Shown here piece after piece: positions 43,555 to 55,692 of a stretch of 64,000 bases of DNA (position 1 is its first letter; the number at the start of each line of letters is the position of its first letter). This stretch comes from Blepharisma stoltei (lineage: Eukaryota; Ciliophora; Heterotrichea; Heterotrichida; Blepharismidae). The stretch is taken from positions 62,001 to 126,000 of the forward strand of contig CAJZBQ010000053.1 of the NCBI GenBank assembly GCA_914767885.1. Reading direction: 5' to 3'. The position numbers and the translations under genes were made by a program. The notes beneath the pieces were generated by a model. That model ran no database searches and was not told where the DNA came from. It saw only the letters and a program-made list of their open reading frames with translations.

Positions 43555-45744
43555 TTAAGTGTTTATAATAGGCTTATCTACTAACTTCGAACCATTTGAT
43601 TTTAGCATTTTCAATGATATGCCAAAGCAAAAGACAAAAATAAACCAAAAGGCGAAATTCCCTGCACTGTGATTTGCAGTCCATATTGAAAACCATATAG
43701 CAGCCATCAAAATCAGCATAAATTTGAGCAAAGTCATATACTTCCATTTCATTTTTTCCTTTGCTTTTTTCGGTGTAATTTTGCCGAGGAAAGAATCCCA
43801 TGCATTTTGATTGGCGCCATCAAGGAAATTGTTTATCACAAACCTTTGCTTACTTAACTTACTTAATTATCTGGTGTTTAAGGTGTCTAGTGCCGCAGCC
43901 CAAAAGGGCCTATGGCAAAACTGATGACGTAGGCGAGCCATCTTGGTACGGGTCAGCCCCGTCCAAGCCTTCTATCAACTCCTGCTTCACCGGCCTTGCT
44001 GCACGTCTCACCCGGCGCGTTGCCGTCGCCCTTGTCGCTCGACTCAGCTCCTGCGCGTGTTCCGCCTAAGGGTCATCCTCCCGTGGGGATGTGCTGAGAG
44101 GTAAAAGCCCGAGATCTTGAGTGGACTGAGGAGTGGTTCCTTTGGTTATCCCCAAAGTTAAACCGCTATTGCTGTCCCAGAAGTTCGCGAGTGAAAACCT
44201 AACCCTAATAATAAAATTCCATGAGGGAGAGAAAATTAGCAAAGCTAATTTCTCTCGAACCGAATGCCATTTTATTATTCCACAAACCTTTGCAAACTGT
44301 ATTTCCCATCATCTAAAGCTCCTTTAATTGTTCTTTTTCCTGTTCGAGTAAAATCTGTCTTTTGAGCTGGAGTTCCTGAATAAAGAATGCTTAGCCTATC
44401 AGCGTTTTGCACCCAGCATTCTCTGAAGCATTTTTCTAGTTCTTCTGGAAAAGGCTGAAAAGCTTGCCCAGTTGCTTTATCTCCTATACCTAGCCCATTA
44501 AGTTGGCTATGCAATGAATTTCTAGCAAAAACGCTTTGCACCACATTTGTTCTATCCAAGCAATCCATGCAATTTGTTCTGAAAATTCCACTTTGTTTTC
44601 TATACACTTGCGAATGGATCATATAATCATTTTCTCCAGTAGAGACTTGGCAGTAGCCATAACTTTCTATTTTTTTGGCAACTGAATGCAAAAGCCTAGC
44701 TATGTTTTCCCATTTCATTTTTTTGCACTCTCCATGGAAATCAAACCATTCATAATTGAGCTTTTCATTTGAATGGACATGATAAAGATCAGTGAAAGCT
44801 GTGCCGATCGCATTTTGGCTCCCTTTTTTGTCTATTAAATTGACAAGGGTGACACCACCATACTTTTCCATCAATTCGGTCAGATGTAGGCCTGAACTCT
44901 CTTCATTCTGCTGAACTGAGCCATTAATTTTTGGTTTTGGAGTCCAAGCTAGGTTAGGTTTTTGTGACCAAAGCATAGGAATTGAACCTCTTGTTTGTAC
45001 ATAAGAGCATATAACAAAATCCCTATCTTTTCATAAACCAATAATTTGTTCAGTCTCGACAAAATTCACTGCATTCCCAGCTGAGTCTAATCCTCTAGTG
45101 TTAAATCTTGTCCCATTTCTTCTATGGTCTCTTCTAGAAATCAAAGCATAGTCTAATGAATTTCCTTTATAGTTTACTGTCTCCACTCTAGCAAAGCCAT
45201 TCATTACTGGCAATATCAATTCATGCACACCAGCTTGTATGAAATCTTGGCACATTGAGTAATTCCAAAAAAATCGCTTTTCAGCACGTTCCCAAGGCGA
45301 TAGACTTTTTTCGTGCTCAGAAAAGTTGGAGATTTTCTGAATAGTGTCGGTTATATCATAATTATAAGAGAAATAGAATGAGTTTGTATGAATAACACTA
45401 TGTAGCATCTTCATAAATGCTTTATCTTCTTTGCATTCAGGCAGGTCATCCATTGACAAACGATATGGTATGAAGTCGATTTCTTTGATTTGATAAATAA
45501 AGCAGTCCTTAATTCTTCCTACTGTCTGCACTTGGGATATTGCTATGAGGTACTTTGAAGCTGAAAAATGTGAAATTCCAAGAAAGCCATAGCATTCAAT
45601 TGGAGTCGTATGAGGAAGAGTCTGCTTTGGTTCGACCGTGATAGACCCTGAGGCACGGTTTATAATCACAGTAGAATCTGAAGCTGAACTTTGAAGCGCT
45701 AAAAAGTTGGACGTCGAGATTACTAAAAAGTTCGGCTTTTGCAT
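43555..45744 (-). CDS. SAC1: SAC1-type phosphoinositide phosphatase
   Basis: ER/Golgi PtdIns4P phosphatase. Coding 45744-44294 plus 43849-43555 gives 581 aa, close to the usual SAC1 length. Seen: the N-terminal SAC fold (ECYGFLGISHFSASKYLIAI), the catalytic CX5RT motif in NCMDCLDRTNVVQS, and a C-terminal pair of TM helices (LLKFMLILMAAIWFSIW and FAFWFIFVFCFGISLKML) that anchor it in the ER. One TGA-Trp. The retroposon IES falls just before the TM region; excision gives KYSLQRFV-INNFLDGANQ, matching the family's NNFxDGxRQ stretch. Confidence 0.93.
43850..44293 (-). mobile_element. Retroposon-like IES, family R1, 444 bp, in SAC1
   Basis: Flanked by a perfect 13-bp duplication CACAAACCTTTGC (43837-43849 and 44281-44293). 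On the minus strand: head AAAATGGCATTCGGTTCGAG, body colinear with 13275-13766, tail of AAGTAAG units. The 13-bp repeat contains no TA. Confidence 0.9.
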
Positions 45745-45861
45745 ATTTATGCCAGTTTAAGTCATCAATTTAAATCAGCTCATATACAAAAAATCCCAAA
45801 GTCTAATTATTATGAGCAAGCTTTCTTTCTTAATTAATTTTAAAAAAGCTTACCATGATCT

Positions 45862-47220
45862 CTAGAAACATATTGTAAGAATACAGATATTGTCTTGAGA
45901 CCCACCATTGATTGCTCTTTCCATCAATCTATTTCCTATTTCCATGCTATTTCTCCCTTTTAGTCCTTCTAGCTCTCTTTCATTAACCACATCCCACAGC
46001 CCATCTGAAGCAAGCACTAAAAACTGCTCGTTTGGTGTAATAACCCTTCTTGACACGTAAGGTTCGCTTGAAACCCCACTTGTTTTTAGATGATGATCTC
46101 CTAATGCCCTAGTCATTAATTTTATAACAAAGCCTTCTGCAGGCCATTTTCAACCCACTACCTGCATCTATATCGCTCCATCGCTTGCTTGCCAGCCCGT
46201 ATACGCCCTTCCATAGTGTTGCTCCTCACGGAACAGAGCCTGCACTCGCGGAGTTACCTTGCCGCGCATTAGCAGGGCTGTCTTTGGAAAATTCGAAACG
46301 AATACGTCCGTCAGATTGTCAACCGAAATGGAAGTCTGAACGCAACGCCCTGCTATCGCGCTAGTGAATTGTCCAATTAGCTGAGAGTTCTAATCCCTGG
46401 CCCTGCCTAGCATACCTTCAAACTCCGATGAATCGTCTTTCGACAAGGCGAAAGCCTATCTAGATGTGAGCATGCGGTTTTGAAAACCCAAAATTGCACT
46501 CCAACAAACAAGAAAAGCCTGGCCAAGACACATTTCCGAACGCTATCCTCTCTTCCTATATGTCCCAAGCTTCCTCCGGCTGCAGATTTTAAGAGGGTAG
46601 GCCATTTTAAATTATCCCAATTCCCTAGTCACTGCTAACTGTCCAGCAACTCTTCCTCTAATTAAATATCCTCCACTTGACACAATCCTATCTATTTCAC
46701 TTGCGTCTGTTCCTTTGTGATCATAACTAAGCTGTTCAAATCCTGAAGATTTTACAAGAACGGCCTTGGAGTCTCCCACATTTGCGACATAAAGAACGCG
46801 TTGGTGACTTTCTTTTCTGATTAATGCTATTGTTGCTGTAGATCCTGAGGTGGCAGCACCAGCAAGTCTAAGCTGATCATCAACTTTTTTAAAGCACCGG
46901 CTGAAAGCCATTGAGACGTCATCTGAAAACTCATGAAGTGCTTTTCTCAATTCTTCATGAAGTCGGTTTTTGCAGTAATCAACGGCTTCAGAGCCTCCAT
47001 GGCCATCATATATTGCAAAAAATCCTTGATTTGGGTCACCTAAATAGGAATCTATTATTTTATGACCATCTTCCATATAGGGCCGATAGCGATGATTTGA
47101 CTCTTCTTTGCAAGAGTAATTTTGCACACTGTTGCCGCGAGGAGAATATTCATCTCCTGGGTTTGTTGGCTGATAGGAAGCTCCTGGAGATCTGTAGGTT
47201 GATGAATAAGTTGTCATCAT
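45862..47220 (-). CDS. PP2C-type protein phosphatase
   Basis: Metal-dependent Ser/Thr phosphatase. Coding 47220-46632 plus 46115-45862 gives 280 aa. Motifs: RPYMEDGH, AIYDGHGGSEAVDY, VANVGDSKAVL, GQLAVTRALGDHH (formed only after IES removal), LASDGLWDVV and the final GSQDNICILTICF. All metal-binding Asp motifs are present. Apparent partial genes on both sides of the insert are one gene. Confidence 0.93.
46116..46631 (-). mobile_element. Retroposon-like IES, family R4, 516 bp, in PP2C
   Basis: Flanked by CCCTAGTCA (46107-46115 and 46623-46631). On the minus strand it begins ATTTAAAATGGCCTACCC. GC-rich body. Pieces of related sequence lie at about 13900-14990. Confidence 0.87.
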
Positions 47221-48305
47221 AAGGTTAAAAATGAAATATGAGTAAATAAAAATTAGTTAATTTTTTAACATCCTGATTGAGTTTATACGATATTTTCTTA
47301 TATGATCTTATAGGAAATTCAATAGTATGATTAAGAATTAAATCATTTAAACATTTTAGTATTTAATCATCTATTACAAACTATGATTGATATGATGAAG
47401 CATTTCTAAAATATTTTAATTTTACTAAGCACCAGATAGTTCGGATTCTAAAAATAAATTTATAATTAAGCTATTTCCTACTATTAAATATAGTATAAGA
47501 AATATTATACGCACAAATACGATCTGATTTTTAATTTCATCTGTGTCTTTTGTCATTAAGACTGCAGTGCTATATGCCGAAATTAATAATTGCTGATAAA
47601 ATTAGGAAAAATAAGAATAAAATGGAACACTACCCGTTCGTTTGCTCCCTTATTTGTCTGATTTAGAGATATTGCGATACAACAAGCCAATTACGTTGGA
47701 GTCTATTTTTGTGTCCGCTGAGTTTTATGGATTTTTGATTATTAGGTTATCCCAGATAAGACCCTTTCATTTAGAATCCAATTTTCCCTCCACAGAAGTT
47801 GCTGATAAATCAACCATTCAATTAGATTTCTTATCAGATGGCGCAAAGACCATACCCACTCTAATATCAGCAAGAAAAAGTGTCTTATAAAAAGAGATGC
47901 CCAGTCCTACCGGCGGTAGGTAGCCCAACAATGCATACAGAGATAAATAATCCTTTGCATGTTTACAGAAATTTTTATATAATCATAGCTAAGATTAATA
48001 TTTATTATCATGAAAGTATTTTCAATAGGATGCCATTGCAAATTGAGTTGCTATCAACCTGATATCTGACATAAAAAGCTTTAAATTTATTATTGAATTT
48101 TTATAAAAATTTATTCTGATTGAAATATTGATAATAGCTTACCAATTTAATCTAAAAGTTTCAAAAAAATCTATTTCAAGTCTATTCATCAGATGCATGA
48201 TCTTTTAATAAGTTTTATTCCATAGTTTAGAATTTAATTTCTTGATCTTAGCTACTGTGTTGATTAACGGATAGTAAGTTTTCCTAATGTTAGTTATAAA
48301 AAATA
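47221..48305. repeat. Spacer with a retroposon-like block
   Basis: 47619-47960 starts AATAAAATGGAACACTACCC, the same kind of head as the other retroposons, and carries the 82-aa ORF 47642-47890, which shows no motif. The remainder is AT-rich. No TSD was established. Confidence 0.45.
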
Positions 48306-48638
48306 ATGTGGAGAGGGATTAGACTCTTATCAGCACCTTTTAGAGCAAACTACATGCTGAAGCCATTCCCAGCAGCCTTTTCTATTCGCGCATTTAGCGC
48401 AAGCCAGTCTTCAGTTGAAGTGGCAATAATTGATAGGCTTAAAGAAACTGAAGGGATAAAGATTGATAAATTGTCACCGAAATCGTCATTCAAAGAAATT
48501 GGACTTGATTCTCTTGCACAAATTGAGTTATTTTCCTATTTAGAAGAAAAATTTGATGTGACACTGAATGACGATGATACTGAGGGAGTAAAAGGAGTAA
48601 ATGATTTGGTCAGGATAATTTTGGGAAAGTTTAAGTAA
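48306..48638 (+). CDS. Mitochondrial acyl carrier protein
   Basis: 110 aa. N-terminal Arg/Phe/Ser-rich presequence (MWRGIRLLSAPFRANYML...) of about 35 residues, then the carrier domain with the phosphopantetheine Ser in GLDSLAQIEL and the acidic helix EEKFDVTLNDDD. Serves mitochondrial fatty acid/lipoate synthesis and, by family, complex I and Fe-S assembly. Confidence 0.92.
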   Translation: MWRGIRLLSAPFRANYMLKPFPAAFSIRAFSASQSSVEVAIIDRLKETEGIKIDKLSPKSSFKEIGLDSLAQIELFSYLEEKFDVTLNDDDTEGVKGVNDLVRIILGKFK

Positions 48639-49436
48639 ATTTAGATTATTATTATTTAAAGCTTTTGAATCAGAGATTCATGTAGTAAATAGATTTTTTA
48701 TTGAAGCTAGAACTTGATAAGGATATTAAAAATTTATTGTTTTGCAAAAGATCTAAAAGTTATCTCGCCATTGTCCTTTACTGCCCCTAATTTTCTAATA
48801 ATGAATCTTAGAAGATTTAGCATTTATATATTGGTTTAAGGATTTAAAATCACCTAGCTTTTGCCAAGATTACTATCTACCAACTTTGATTTTAATTTCC
48901 TTTCTTCTTTTTTAAATAAACCATCGTTTGCTTCTACTTTAATTTTAACTTTAAATGTCGTTTTGACTCTTCATTTTATTTTTATGACTAAATTTCTATG
49001 CTCATTTTAAACTAATTGACTTTTATACCTTAATATAAAATTAATTATAAGTTTAAGCCTAGGAAAGACTATAAATTTTCATAATTTTTGAAAACTTCTT
49101 TTTTCTTTAAAGCCAAATAAGAATTCACACTTCAATTTGCTATAAATAATTAAGAGCAGAGATTTTTTAATCAGTTTTTTTTTACTTTTCAACCTTTTTT
49201 CCTTCAGAGCTATTTTTCATTTTGGAAGAGTAGCGTTTCAGAATCTTTAAACTGAAAAATAATTATTCTTATAAGATTAAAAAATGAAATCTATATTAAA
49301 TAAAGCTTAATTAATTTTCAGTATAAGCCTTACAATTTTGCAAATAAAAATAGCTTTATTTTATTCAACATTTAAATACAGGTAAAGACTAATTATTGAA
49401 ATTCAATATTAAAGGACTTTATATTATACCATACTC
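48639..49436. other. AT-rich spacer between convergent genes
   Basis: No gene or recognised repeat; long T- and A-runs. Confidence 0.5.
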
Positions 49437-49757
49437 TTATACTTCGGTTTTTCCAATCGACATTGTTACAGAATCTATTGCTTGATCAATATCTCTCATA
49501 ATTAAGCTGCCAATCCGCTTATGGCCTTTTCTTTCGTTTTTGAACTTTTCCTCTTGCGTATGCTCATGGTTTTTATCAATCATCGCAAAACTAACTTCCA
49601 CAGAGTGCAGCTTAATTATATCGCTGACAAATTCTTTATTGGAGTTTTTGCTTTTTTTCTTTTCGATTACGGGAGCAACAATTCTGGAAGGAATGGATTT
49701 TATGATGAAGACCCTCTGGTTCCGTCTATTATTGACCTTGCTGTTGTTGCAGCCCAT
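49437..49757 (-). CDS. Small acylated protein, 106 aa
   Basis: N-terminus MGCNNSK is a good N-myristoylation plus Cys-palmitoylation signal. The rest is basic/charged without a known domain. Likely membrane-associated; function unknown. Confidence 0.6.
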   Translation of the reverse strand: MGCNNSKVNNRRNQRVFIIKSIPSRIVAPVIEKKKSKNSNKEFVSDIIKLHSVEVSFAMIDKNHEHTQEEKFKNERKGHKRIGSLIMRDIDQAIDSVTMSIGKTEV

Positions 49758-50527
49758 AATATATTTTTATTACCATTTGTATTTTATAGCAAAATTTCAA
49801 AATTTCCCATTATTTTATGAATCTTATTTATTAAAGATATCTTACTTCAAGCTTTTATTTAATGAGCTATTTTTACTCAATAACTTCAGAAGCTGCCATA
49901 AATTTCATAAATGGCGAAATCAAGTCAGTTTATTTACTTTCACTATATATGCTGATTTATAGTTGCGCACTTTCTATTAGAATAAATTTATATTTCTTAG
50001 CTTTTGATAAGTTTAAAATTCGTTTTGTAATTTTTCAAATCGCATGCTGTCAATAAAAATAATTTAAACGCCTTTAAAGCATCTTGAACTTGAAGAAGTT
50101 TAATAATATATCGAGCATAAAAATATTTTGCAGATTGGAGTTAATGAAACGCACATAAAAAATATAAATTTTCTGATTTAATTCAATATTATGACTACTG
50201 TTTTGTCCCCTCACTCATGAAAGCTCAAATTTCCAATGGAAACAAAAATTAATCGGGCAGAAATATTTTCCAAATGAAAATGATAACAAAAATTTGGTAA
50301 AATTTGTTGAGCATTAAGGGTTAAAATAGTTCAATAAGCGCATTTGCGCTAACATAGGAGTTTAGTTTACTTAATAATAGCTTTCTTTAATTTCTAATTG
50401 ACATAGATTAAATTTTTGCAATTACGAAAAAATACTTTTTTTCAACTATCTCAAAATTATGTTAGAGTTTTATATCAATTCAGCTTAATGTTTGGTATAA
50501 ATAATCCTTGGCCATTATATAATTCTT
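49758..50527. repeat. AT-rich spacer with MITE-1 trace
   Basis: About 50205-50265 (TCCCCTCACTCATGAAAGCTC, CCAATGGAAACAAAAATT) resembles a decayed MITE-1 end. Nothing else seen. Confidence 0.4.
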
Positions 50528-51367
50528 ATGTATAGAACAAACACAAAGACCCCGCTAGCAAATCCTGCTCCACAAGATTCTTTGAATCATAAAAAATCAT
50601 CCAGTACAGAGAGTCCCTATGACGAAGATAGCTCTCCAGACCCACCACTCCTTAAGACTAAATCAAATATCGATAAGAGTCTCCGCTCTTTGCTCCCTCC
50701 AATAAGTCCTAAAAATTACCGTAAAGCCACAACTTTGCAAATCGAAGTTCCTCAACGTACAGTAAAACAGCCCACCAAGTCTTATCCTTCATCTGCTACT
50801 GAAAATAATAAAATAACCAGAAGCAAGATTACAATGATCGACGACTTTGGTCTGTTGAATCATGAAGATTTAGATTCTGACGCACAAACCTATCATCCTT
50901 ATACCACTAGGAGGAGAAGTGTCGTTATTTCTGATTTTTGAGGCAAAAAAACTACTCAGGCTGTATTGCAGTCTCCTGAGCTGAAAGACGCAGTTAGGTA
51001 TATGAAGCACAAAAGATTTGTTGACGACCTAACGCTAAGATCAACGATAGCAAGCAATTCTTCTCCCAGACATATGGATGAAAATATAAATTTAAAACTT
51101 ATGGCATATAATGCCAAAGGGTCGTCAACGCCAACCCTCTCACCTTTTTCAGTTAAAACACCTGAATTCGTAATTAAAAATGAGCAAGATATGAAAAGGT
51201 CAAAAGAGCTGAAAATGTTGAATGAAATCATGAAAGATTGCGATGAGCTGCATACTGATATACAGAGCTTATCGGAAAATAGAAGGAAAAGCTTCCCTAT
51301 TATTCCCCATAAGCTAACAGCTGGAGAGAAAAAGAGAATCAAGTACAATAAAAAGCTATTAATGTAG
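50528..51367 (+). CDS. Hypothetical basic, disordered protein, 279 aa
   Basis: Read through one TGA-Trp (50939). Ser/Pro/Lys-rich N-terminal half with many SP/TP sites; a helical C-terminal segment. No family recognised. Possibly cytoskeletal or regulatory. Confidence 0.65.
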
Positions 51368-51488
51368 CATGTAAATATCTAAATAATCCTTAAAGTTTAT
51401 GACTATAAGTGGGTGATCTGCTAAAATTTATAAGTTTTGAAACACCATTCTTTATAAACTACTAAATTTTTTAGCATAAATATGGAGC

Positions 51489-52394
51489 TTAAGTTAACAT
51501 TTTATATGTAGCTTCATAGATAACAAAAAATATAGCCTGTGTTGGGACGATCTTAATTAGAGTAATTCCTAGTCCTCTGTAGAAGCCAAGCAAGCCTTGA
51601 GTTTTCCAGACTTCACCAATGCAGTGCTTGAGACCTTCATAAACCATATAAGCTTTATTAAATTTTCCAATTTCTTTTGATTTTTTAAGTATTGTTTCTG
51701 TGTACTGTTCTTGCTGTAGCCGAATTTTTATTAGGGTAACTGGGAAAAATATCGTTGATGCTCCGAGCTTGCTTAGCCCTCCTGCCATCGAAGTTCTCCA
51801 AAAATCACTTTCTGTATGCAGATTCTCTTTGAAAAACTCATAGAGATACATTGTCAAAGCTCCATTCAAGCTTAAAATGTTGCCTATTAAATACCCTCTC
51901 CAAAATCCTCTGATTCCATCTACTTTTCATGTCTTAATTCCAGCCTCAATTGTATCCTTAAACCAAGTTTCACTATTTCTCAATAAAATTGCACGGGTTT
52001 TCATTACCATCAGAGGATTTATAATAAAATTTGAAATAAAAGCACTTTCAGCAGCCACAGTAAACTTGTAAAGTTCTGGGTTGTTCGTCCTGAATGATGC
52101 TGGCTGGAACTTTTTCATTGTCTCATAGATGTAAAAGTAAACCGCCCAAGCTATACTAATTGATAGCTGAAAATGACATCCGCGATATAGTGACCTCAAG
52201 CCTTCATTATGAATCGTTTTAAAAACTTCGATAGAGTTTTTGTAGAAAGGAATAAAATTTTTATTTCTGCCATCTGAAACAATCATATGGAGCTTAATCT
52301 TTTCTAGAGGAAATAATAGAATATGAACACTTCCTGCACAAAATCCAGCAATACTTGACTTACTTGATGATCTCTGCTGCATTTTTATTGTCAC
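51489..52394 (-). CDS. Mitochondrial carrier family (SLC25) transporter, folate/FAD-like
   Basis: 301 aa with one TGA-Trp. Three repeats, each with a carrier signature: PLEKIKLHM, PLMVMKTRAI and PVTLIKIRLQ. GGxxxGxxR-like segments follow (GLRSLYRG, GIRGFWRG, GLLGFYRG). FYRGLGITLIKIVPTQAIFF is close to the SLC25A32 (folate/FAD) class; the substrate is inferred only. Confidence 0.82.
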
Positions 52395-52588
52395 TTCCTT
52401 ATTAGAAAATGAACAAAAAGCTTATTTTGAATGCTAGTCTAACTAAATTAATCATTAAATTAAGAAATTTCACATTTTTCAATTTCAATATCGAATTTTA
52501 TAAGAAAAATCTGCATAAAATAGCAAACCAGCTGATCCTAAACCGAGGATTGACGATATTTAAAAAAATCTAAATGACTGAATATTAT

Positions 52589-53332
52589 TTAGTCTCTCTC
52601 TCCTTCCCCACTTGTCCATAGGGTGATATTATCTCTAAGTAACTGCAGGATTAAAGTTGAATCTTTATAGCTTTCCTCAGAAATATTATCCAATTCTGGC
52701 ACAGCTTCGTCAAATGCAGCCTTTGCCATATCGCATGCCTTCTCTTTCTCTTGTTTAATTTCATAATAAAAGACTGAAAAATTAAGAGCAAGTCCTAACC
52801 TCGTAGGGTGAGTTGGAGGCAATTCGTTTTTGGCGATTTCAAAAGCTTGCAAATATGCCTCCTCAGCTTTGCTTCCTGAGGCGTTTTTGGCAGGTCCCTG
52901 AGCGAACTCTGACATATAGCGGTAGTAGTCTCCTTTCATTTTGGCGTAGAAGACTCTGGCTTCAGAGTTGGCGGCTCTTGGAATAAGATCAGTATCAATG
53001 ACGTTTAAGACGTCGTCGCAGTGTCTCCTCAATTCTGCTTCCACATCAGCTCTATATTGGTCAGCAGCTGCCTTGTGGGCTGCGTTTCCTCTACGTTCTT
53101 CTTTTTGCTCGATTGAGTTCAGGACTCTCCATGAAGTTCTACGGGCGCCAACCACGTTCTTGTAGGCCACTGAAAGAATGTTTCTCTCTTCTACGGACAA
53201 GTCTTGGCCGGTCTTTTTTACGAAGGCTTTAACATAGCCAACCATCTCTTCATAGCGCTCAGACTGCTCTGCTAGACGCGCAAGGTAGATGAGTTCATCT
53301 CTTTCAAGGGCTTCTGGTCTGTCAATATTCAT
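52589..53332 (-). CDS. 14-3-3 protein
   Basis: Phosphoserine/threonine-binding adaptor, 247 aa. Start is ATG 53330-53332 ([20 protein letters not shown]), because the 59 residues upstream are unlike the family. Signatures [21 protein letters not shown] and [14 protein letters not shown] present, as are the phosphate-binding basic residues (YYRYMSE). The C-terminal tail is short and variable. Confidence 0.96.
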   Translation of the reverse strand: MNIDRPEALERDELIYLARLAEQSERYEEMVGYVKAFVKKTGQDLSVEERNILSVAYKNVVGARRTSWRVLNSIEQKEERRGNAAHKAAADQYRADVEAELRRHCDDVLNVIDTDLIPRAANSEARVFYAKMKGDYYRYMSEFAQGPAKNASGSKAEEAYLQAFEIAKNELPPTHPTRLGLALNFSVFYYEIKQEKEKACDMAKAAFDEAVPELDNISEESYKDSTLILQLLRDNITLWTSGEGERD

Positions 53333-53993
53333 TATGAAATTTATTCGCTTAGAGATATATGAAAGATTGATAAACGGATTAAAACTTAAATTGAGGATTA
53401 TATACAAAATAAATTCTAAGAGAACGCGGCTATAATTTTTCAGATTTTCTATACACCATTTATATAAGGCTTTCGCCTTATTTTTGTAAAGGAAATTAAT
53501 AGGAAACATGTTTAAATCTAATTTGGATTATAATTAAGAATCTCACAAGTAATAGTATATTAAATATACTCAAAGGGTTGAGATTTGTAGATCCATTAAT
53601 TTGAGTATAAATAATTCTTAATAATTATTTCGAAAATAATCAGACATTTGCAATTTGATTTTATTGCATATGCTTAAATAAAAATCATTGATAGATTCTT
53701 ATTATTCAAATAAAATGTCTTAGTATTTGGAACTCAAAATTTATTAAAGCCGAGAAAATAATGCAATATCAAATTACAATTAAAAATATTTCATCAATAG
53801 TTTCACTTGAATAAATTTCAAATTTTCCGCCAAGGTTCGATTTAATGATAACTGCGAGATATTTCTCTAGAAATATGTGTAAAATTACCCTAATGCTACC
53901 ATTGCACCAAAACTCTTAATACCAGATACATTCGCTATCCATTAATTTTTCTTAATTTAACAAAAACCTCTCTTTCATATTTTTAATCTCCCG
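53333..53993. other. AT-rich divergent promoter region
   Basis: 660 bp between the divergent starts of 14-3-3 and the acyl-CoA dehydrogenase. No repeat or ORF recognised. Confidence 0.5.
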
Positions 53994-55623
53994 ATGTTGT
54001 CAAAAGCCACTCCTCTTATGAAAAGAAGCGTGAGTTCTATCATCAATGGATCCTGGAATCTTACACCTGATCAGCAAGCAATTCAAGAAGCTGCCTTAAA
54101 ATTCAGCAAAAGTGAAATATCACCATATGCAAATGAGTGGGATGAGAAAGGCTATACCTAATTAAAATAAATAGAAGCATTCCTACTGGCAAGATTATGC
54201 TAGTTTATAATAATAAATAATACCGTAGCAGCTAATTATTATAGTCTATTGCACAAATTTCTAATTGTGAGAGGCAAATTCTCTATATGCCAAAAAGATT
54301 TCCACATGCGAATCCTACCATTTGGAGATTTGCTTCAAATGTCTTGCAAGATCTTAAATTTATCTAACAGATGAAAGATGCTTTAATTCATTATAATTCA
54401 ATATACTTTCCCAGAGACGTCATCAAAAAGTCAGCTGATCTTGGATTTGGAGGTCTCTATTGTAAACCCGACTTTGGAGGGATTGGCTGCAATAGGCTAG
54501 AAGCTTCGTTAGTATTTGAAGCGCTCGCAACTGGATGTGTTGGGACTACAGCATATATGACAGTTCATAATATGTGTGCATGGGTTCTCGATACTTTTGG
54601 AAGCATAGAACAAAGGAAAAGATGACTTCCTGAGCTGTTTAGATATGAAAGGTTTGCTAGTTATTGTTTGACAGAGCCACAAAGTGGCTCGGATGCTGCA
54701 TCATTAAAAACTGTTGCCAAACTTGAAGGGAATTATTTTATTATCAATGGGAGCAAGATGTTTATTACTGGTGGTGACGCAAGTGATTTATATTTGGTTA
54801 TGTGTAGAACTGGACCTAAAGAAATTTCCGTGGCGCTTCTTTTGGCCGTAATTTTTACTCAGCAGGCCTTCCTCAGCGCTATTTTTCGCAACTTTTTCCT
54901 ATCAGATATTCGCTTGAAAAAACTAGAAAAAAGCTTTCGACCAAATAGCGCTAAAAAATGCCCGCAAGAGAAAAAGTCTCTGAGGAATGGTATTACGCCA
55001 AAATTTCTTGCATTGCTGTAGAGTCACCAACCCAGGGTCTCAGTTTTGGTAGGAGAGAAGCTAAGCTGGGCTGAAATTCTCATCCGACTCAGCTTGTGTC
55101 TTTTGACAATGTCAAAGTTCCGAAAGAAAACTTAATAGGTGGGCAAGGGACTGGCTTTAAAATTGCTATGCAAGCTTTGGATGGAGGAAGGATCAACATT
55201 TCAAGCTGTGCCTTAGGCGGTGCCTGATTTGCATTAGCACAGGCGCAGAATTACATGCAAGAAAGAATGCAATTTGGGAAGAGACTGGTTGATCATCAAT
55301 ATTTACGATTCAAAATGGCTGAAGCACTAACAAAGCTAACGGGATCGAGAATTATGGTAAGGCATGCAGCTGATATGCTAGATCAGCATAATCCAGCAAA
55401 AATTACCATGGGATCAATGGCGAAGCTGTTTTCGACTGATAATTGTTTTGATGTTGCCAATATGGCACTGCAAATGCACGGAGGATATGGAGTGATGAGA
55501 AGCTATGGAGTCGAAAGAGCCTTCAGAGATCTGAGGATATTACAGATTGTAGAAGGAACTAATGAAATAATGAGACTGGTTATTGCCAGAGAAATGTTCA
55601 AGGACCAAGACGTCCAAGGCTAA
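53994..55623 (+). CDS. ACAD8: Isobutyryl-CoA dehydrogenase (ACAD8-like)
   Basis: Mitochondrial valine catabolism, FAD flavoprotein. Coding 53994-54154, 54406-54828, 55008-55623; 399 aa. Short presequence, then [19 protein letters not shown] after the first [23 protein letters not shown] and [16 protein letters not shown] are typical of ACAD8. [17 protein letters not shown] is formed only after the second IES goes. The catalytic base Glu sits in [11 protein letters not shown]. Two TGA-Trp codons. ATG 54371 lies inside the IES and is not a start. Confidence 0.93.
54155..54405. other. TA-bounded IES, 251 bp
   Basis: Left gcTATAcc, right aaTATAct; one TA kept. AT-rich, without family similarity seen. 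Includes the misleading start MKDALIHYN. Confidence 0.8.
54829..55007. other. IES with AAATTTC junction, 179 bp
   Basis: Flanked by AAATTTC (54822-54828 and 55001-55007); no TA in the junction. The ends are imperfect inverted repeats (TTTTGGCCGTAATTTTTACTCAG against TTTTGGCGTAATACCATTCCTCAG), so it looks like a small decayed inverted-repeat element. Confidence 0.8.
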
Positions 55624-55692
55624 AAAGATACATATAATCATTTTATAGCTGATTAAGATTTAGCATTCTTATTATTGTTTATCAAATATTTA

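Noticed and set aside
49862-50056. 64-aa hydrophobic ORF
   Set aside because: AT-rich random-looking frame (Ile/Phe/Tyr/Leu runs), no neighbours or motif to support it.
53333-53509. 59-residue N-terminal extension of 14-3-3
   Set aside because: Unlike the family, and the downstream Met gives the standard N-terminus.
54371-54405. ATG start MKDALIHYN for the acyl-CoA dehydrogenase
   Set aside because: Inside the 251-bp IES; the conserved N-terminal part lies upstream at 53994-54154.
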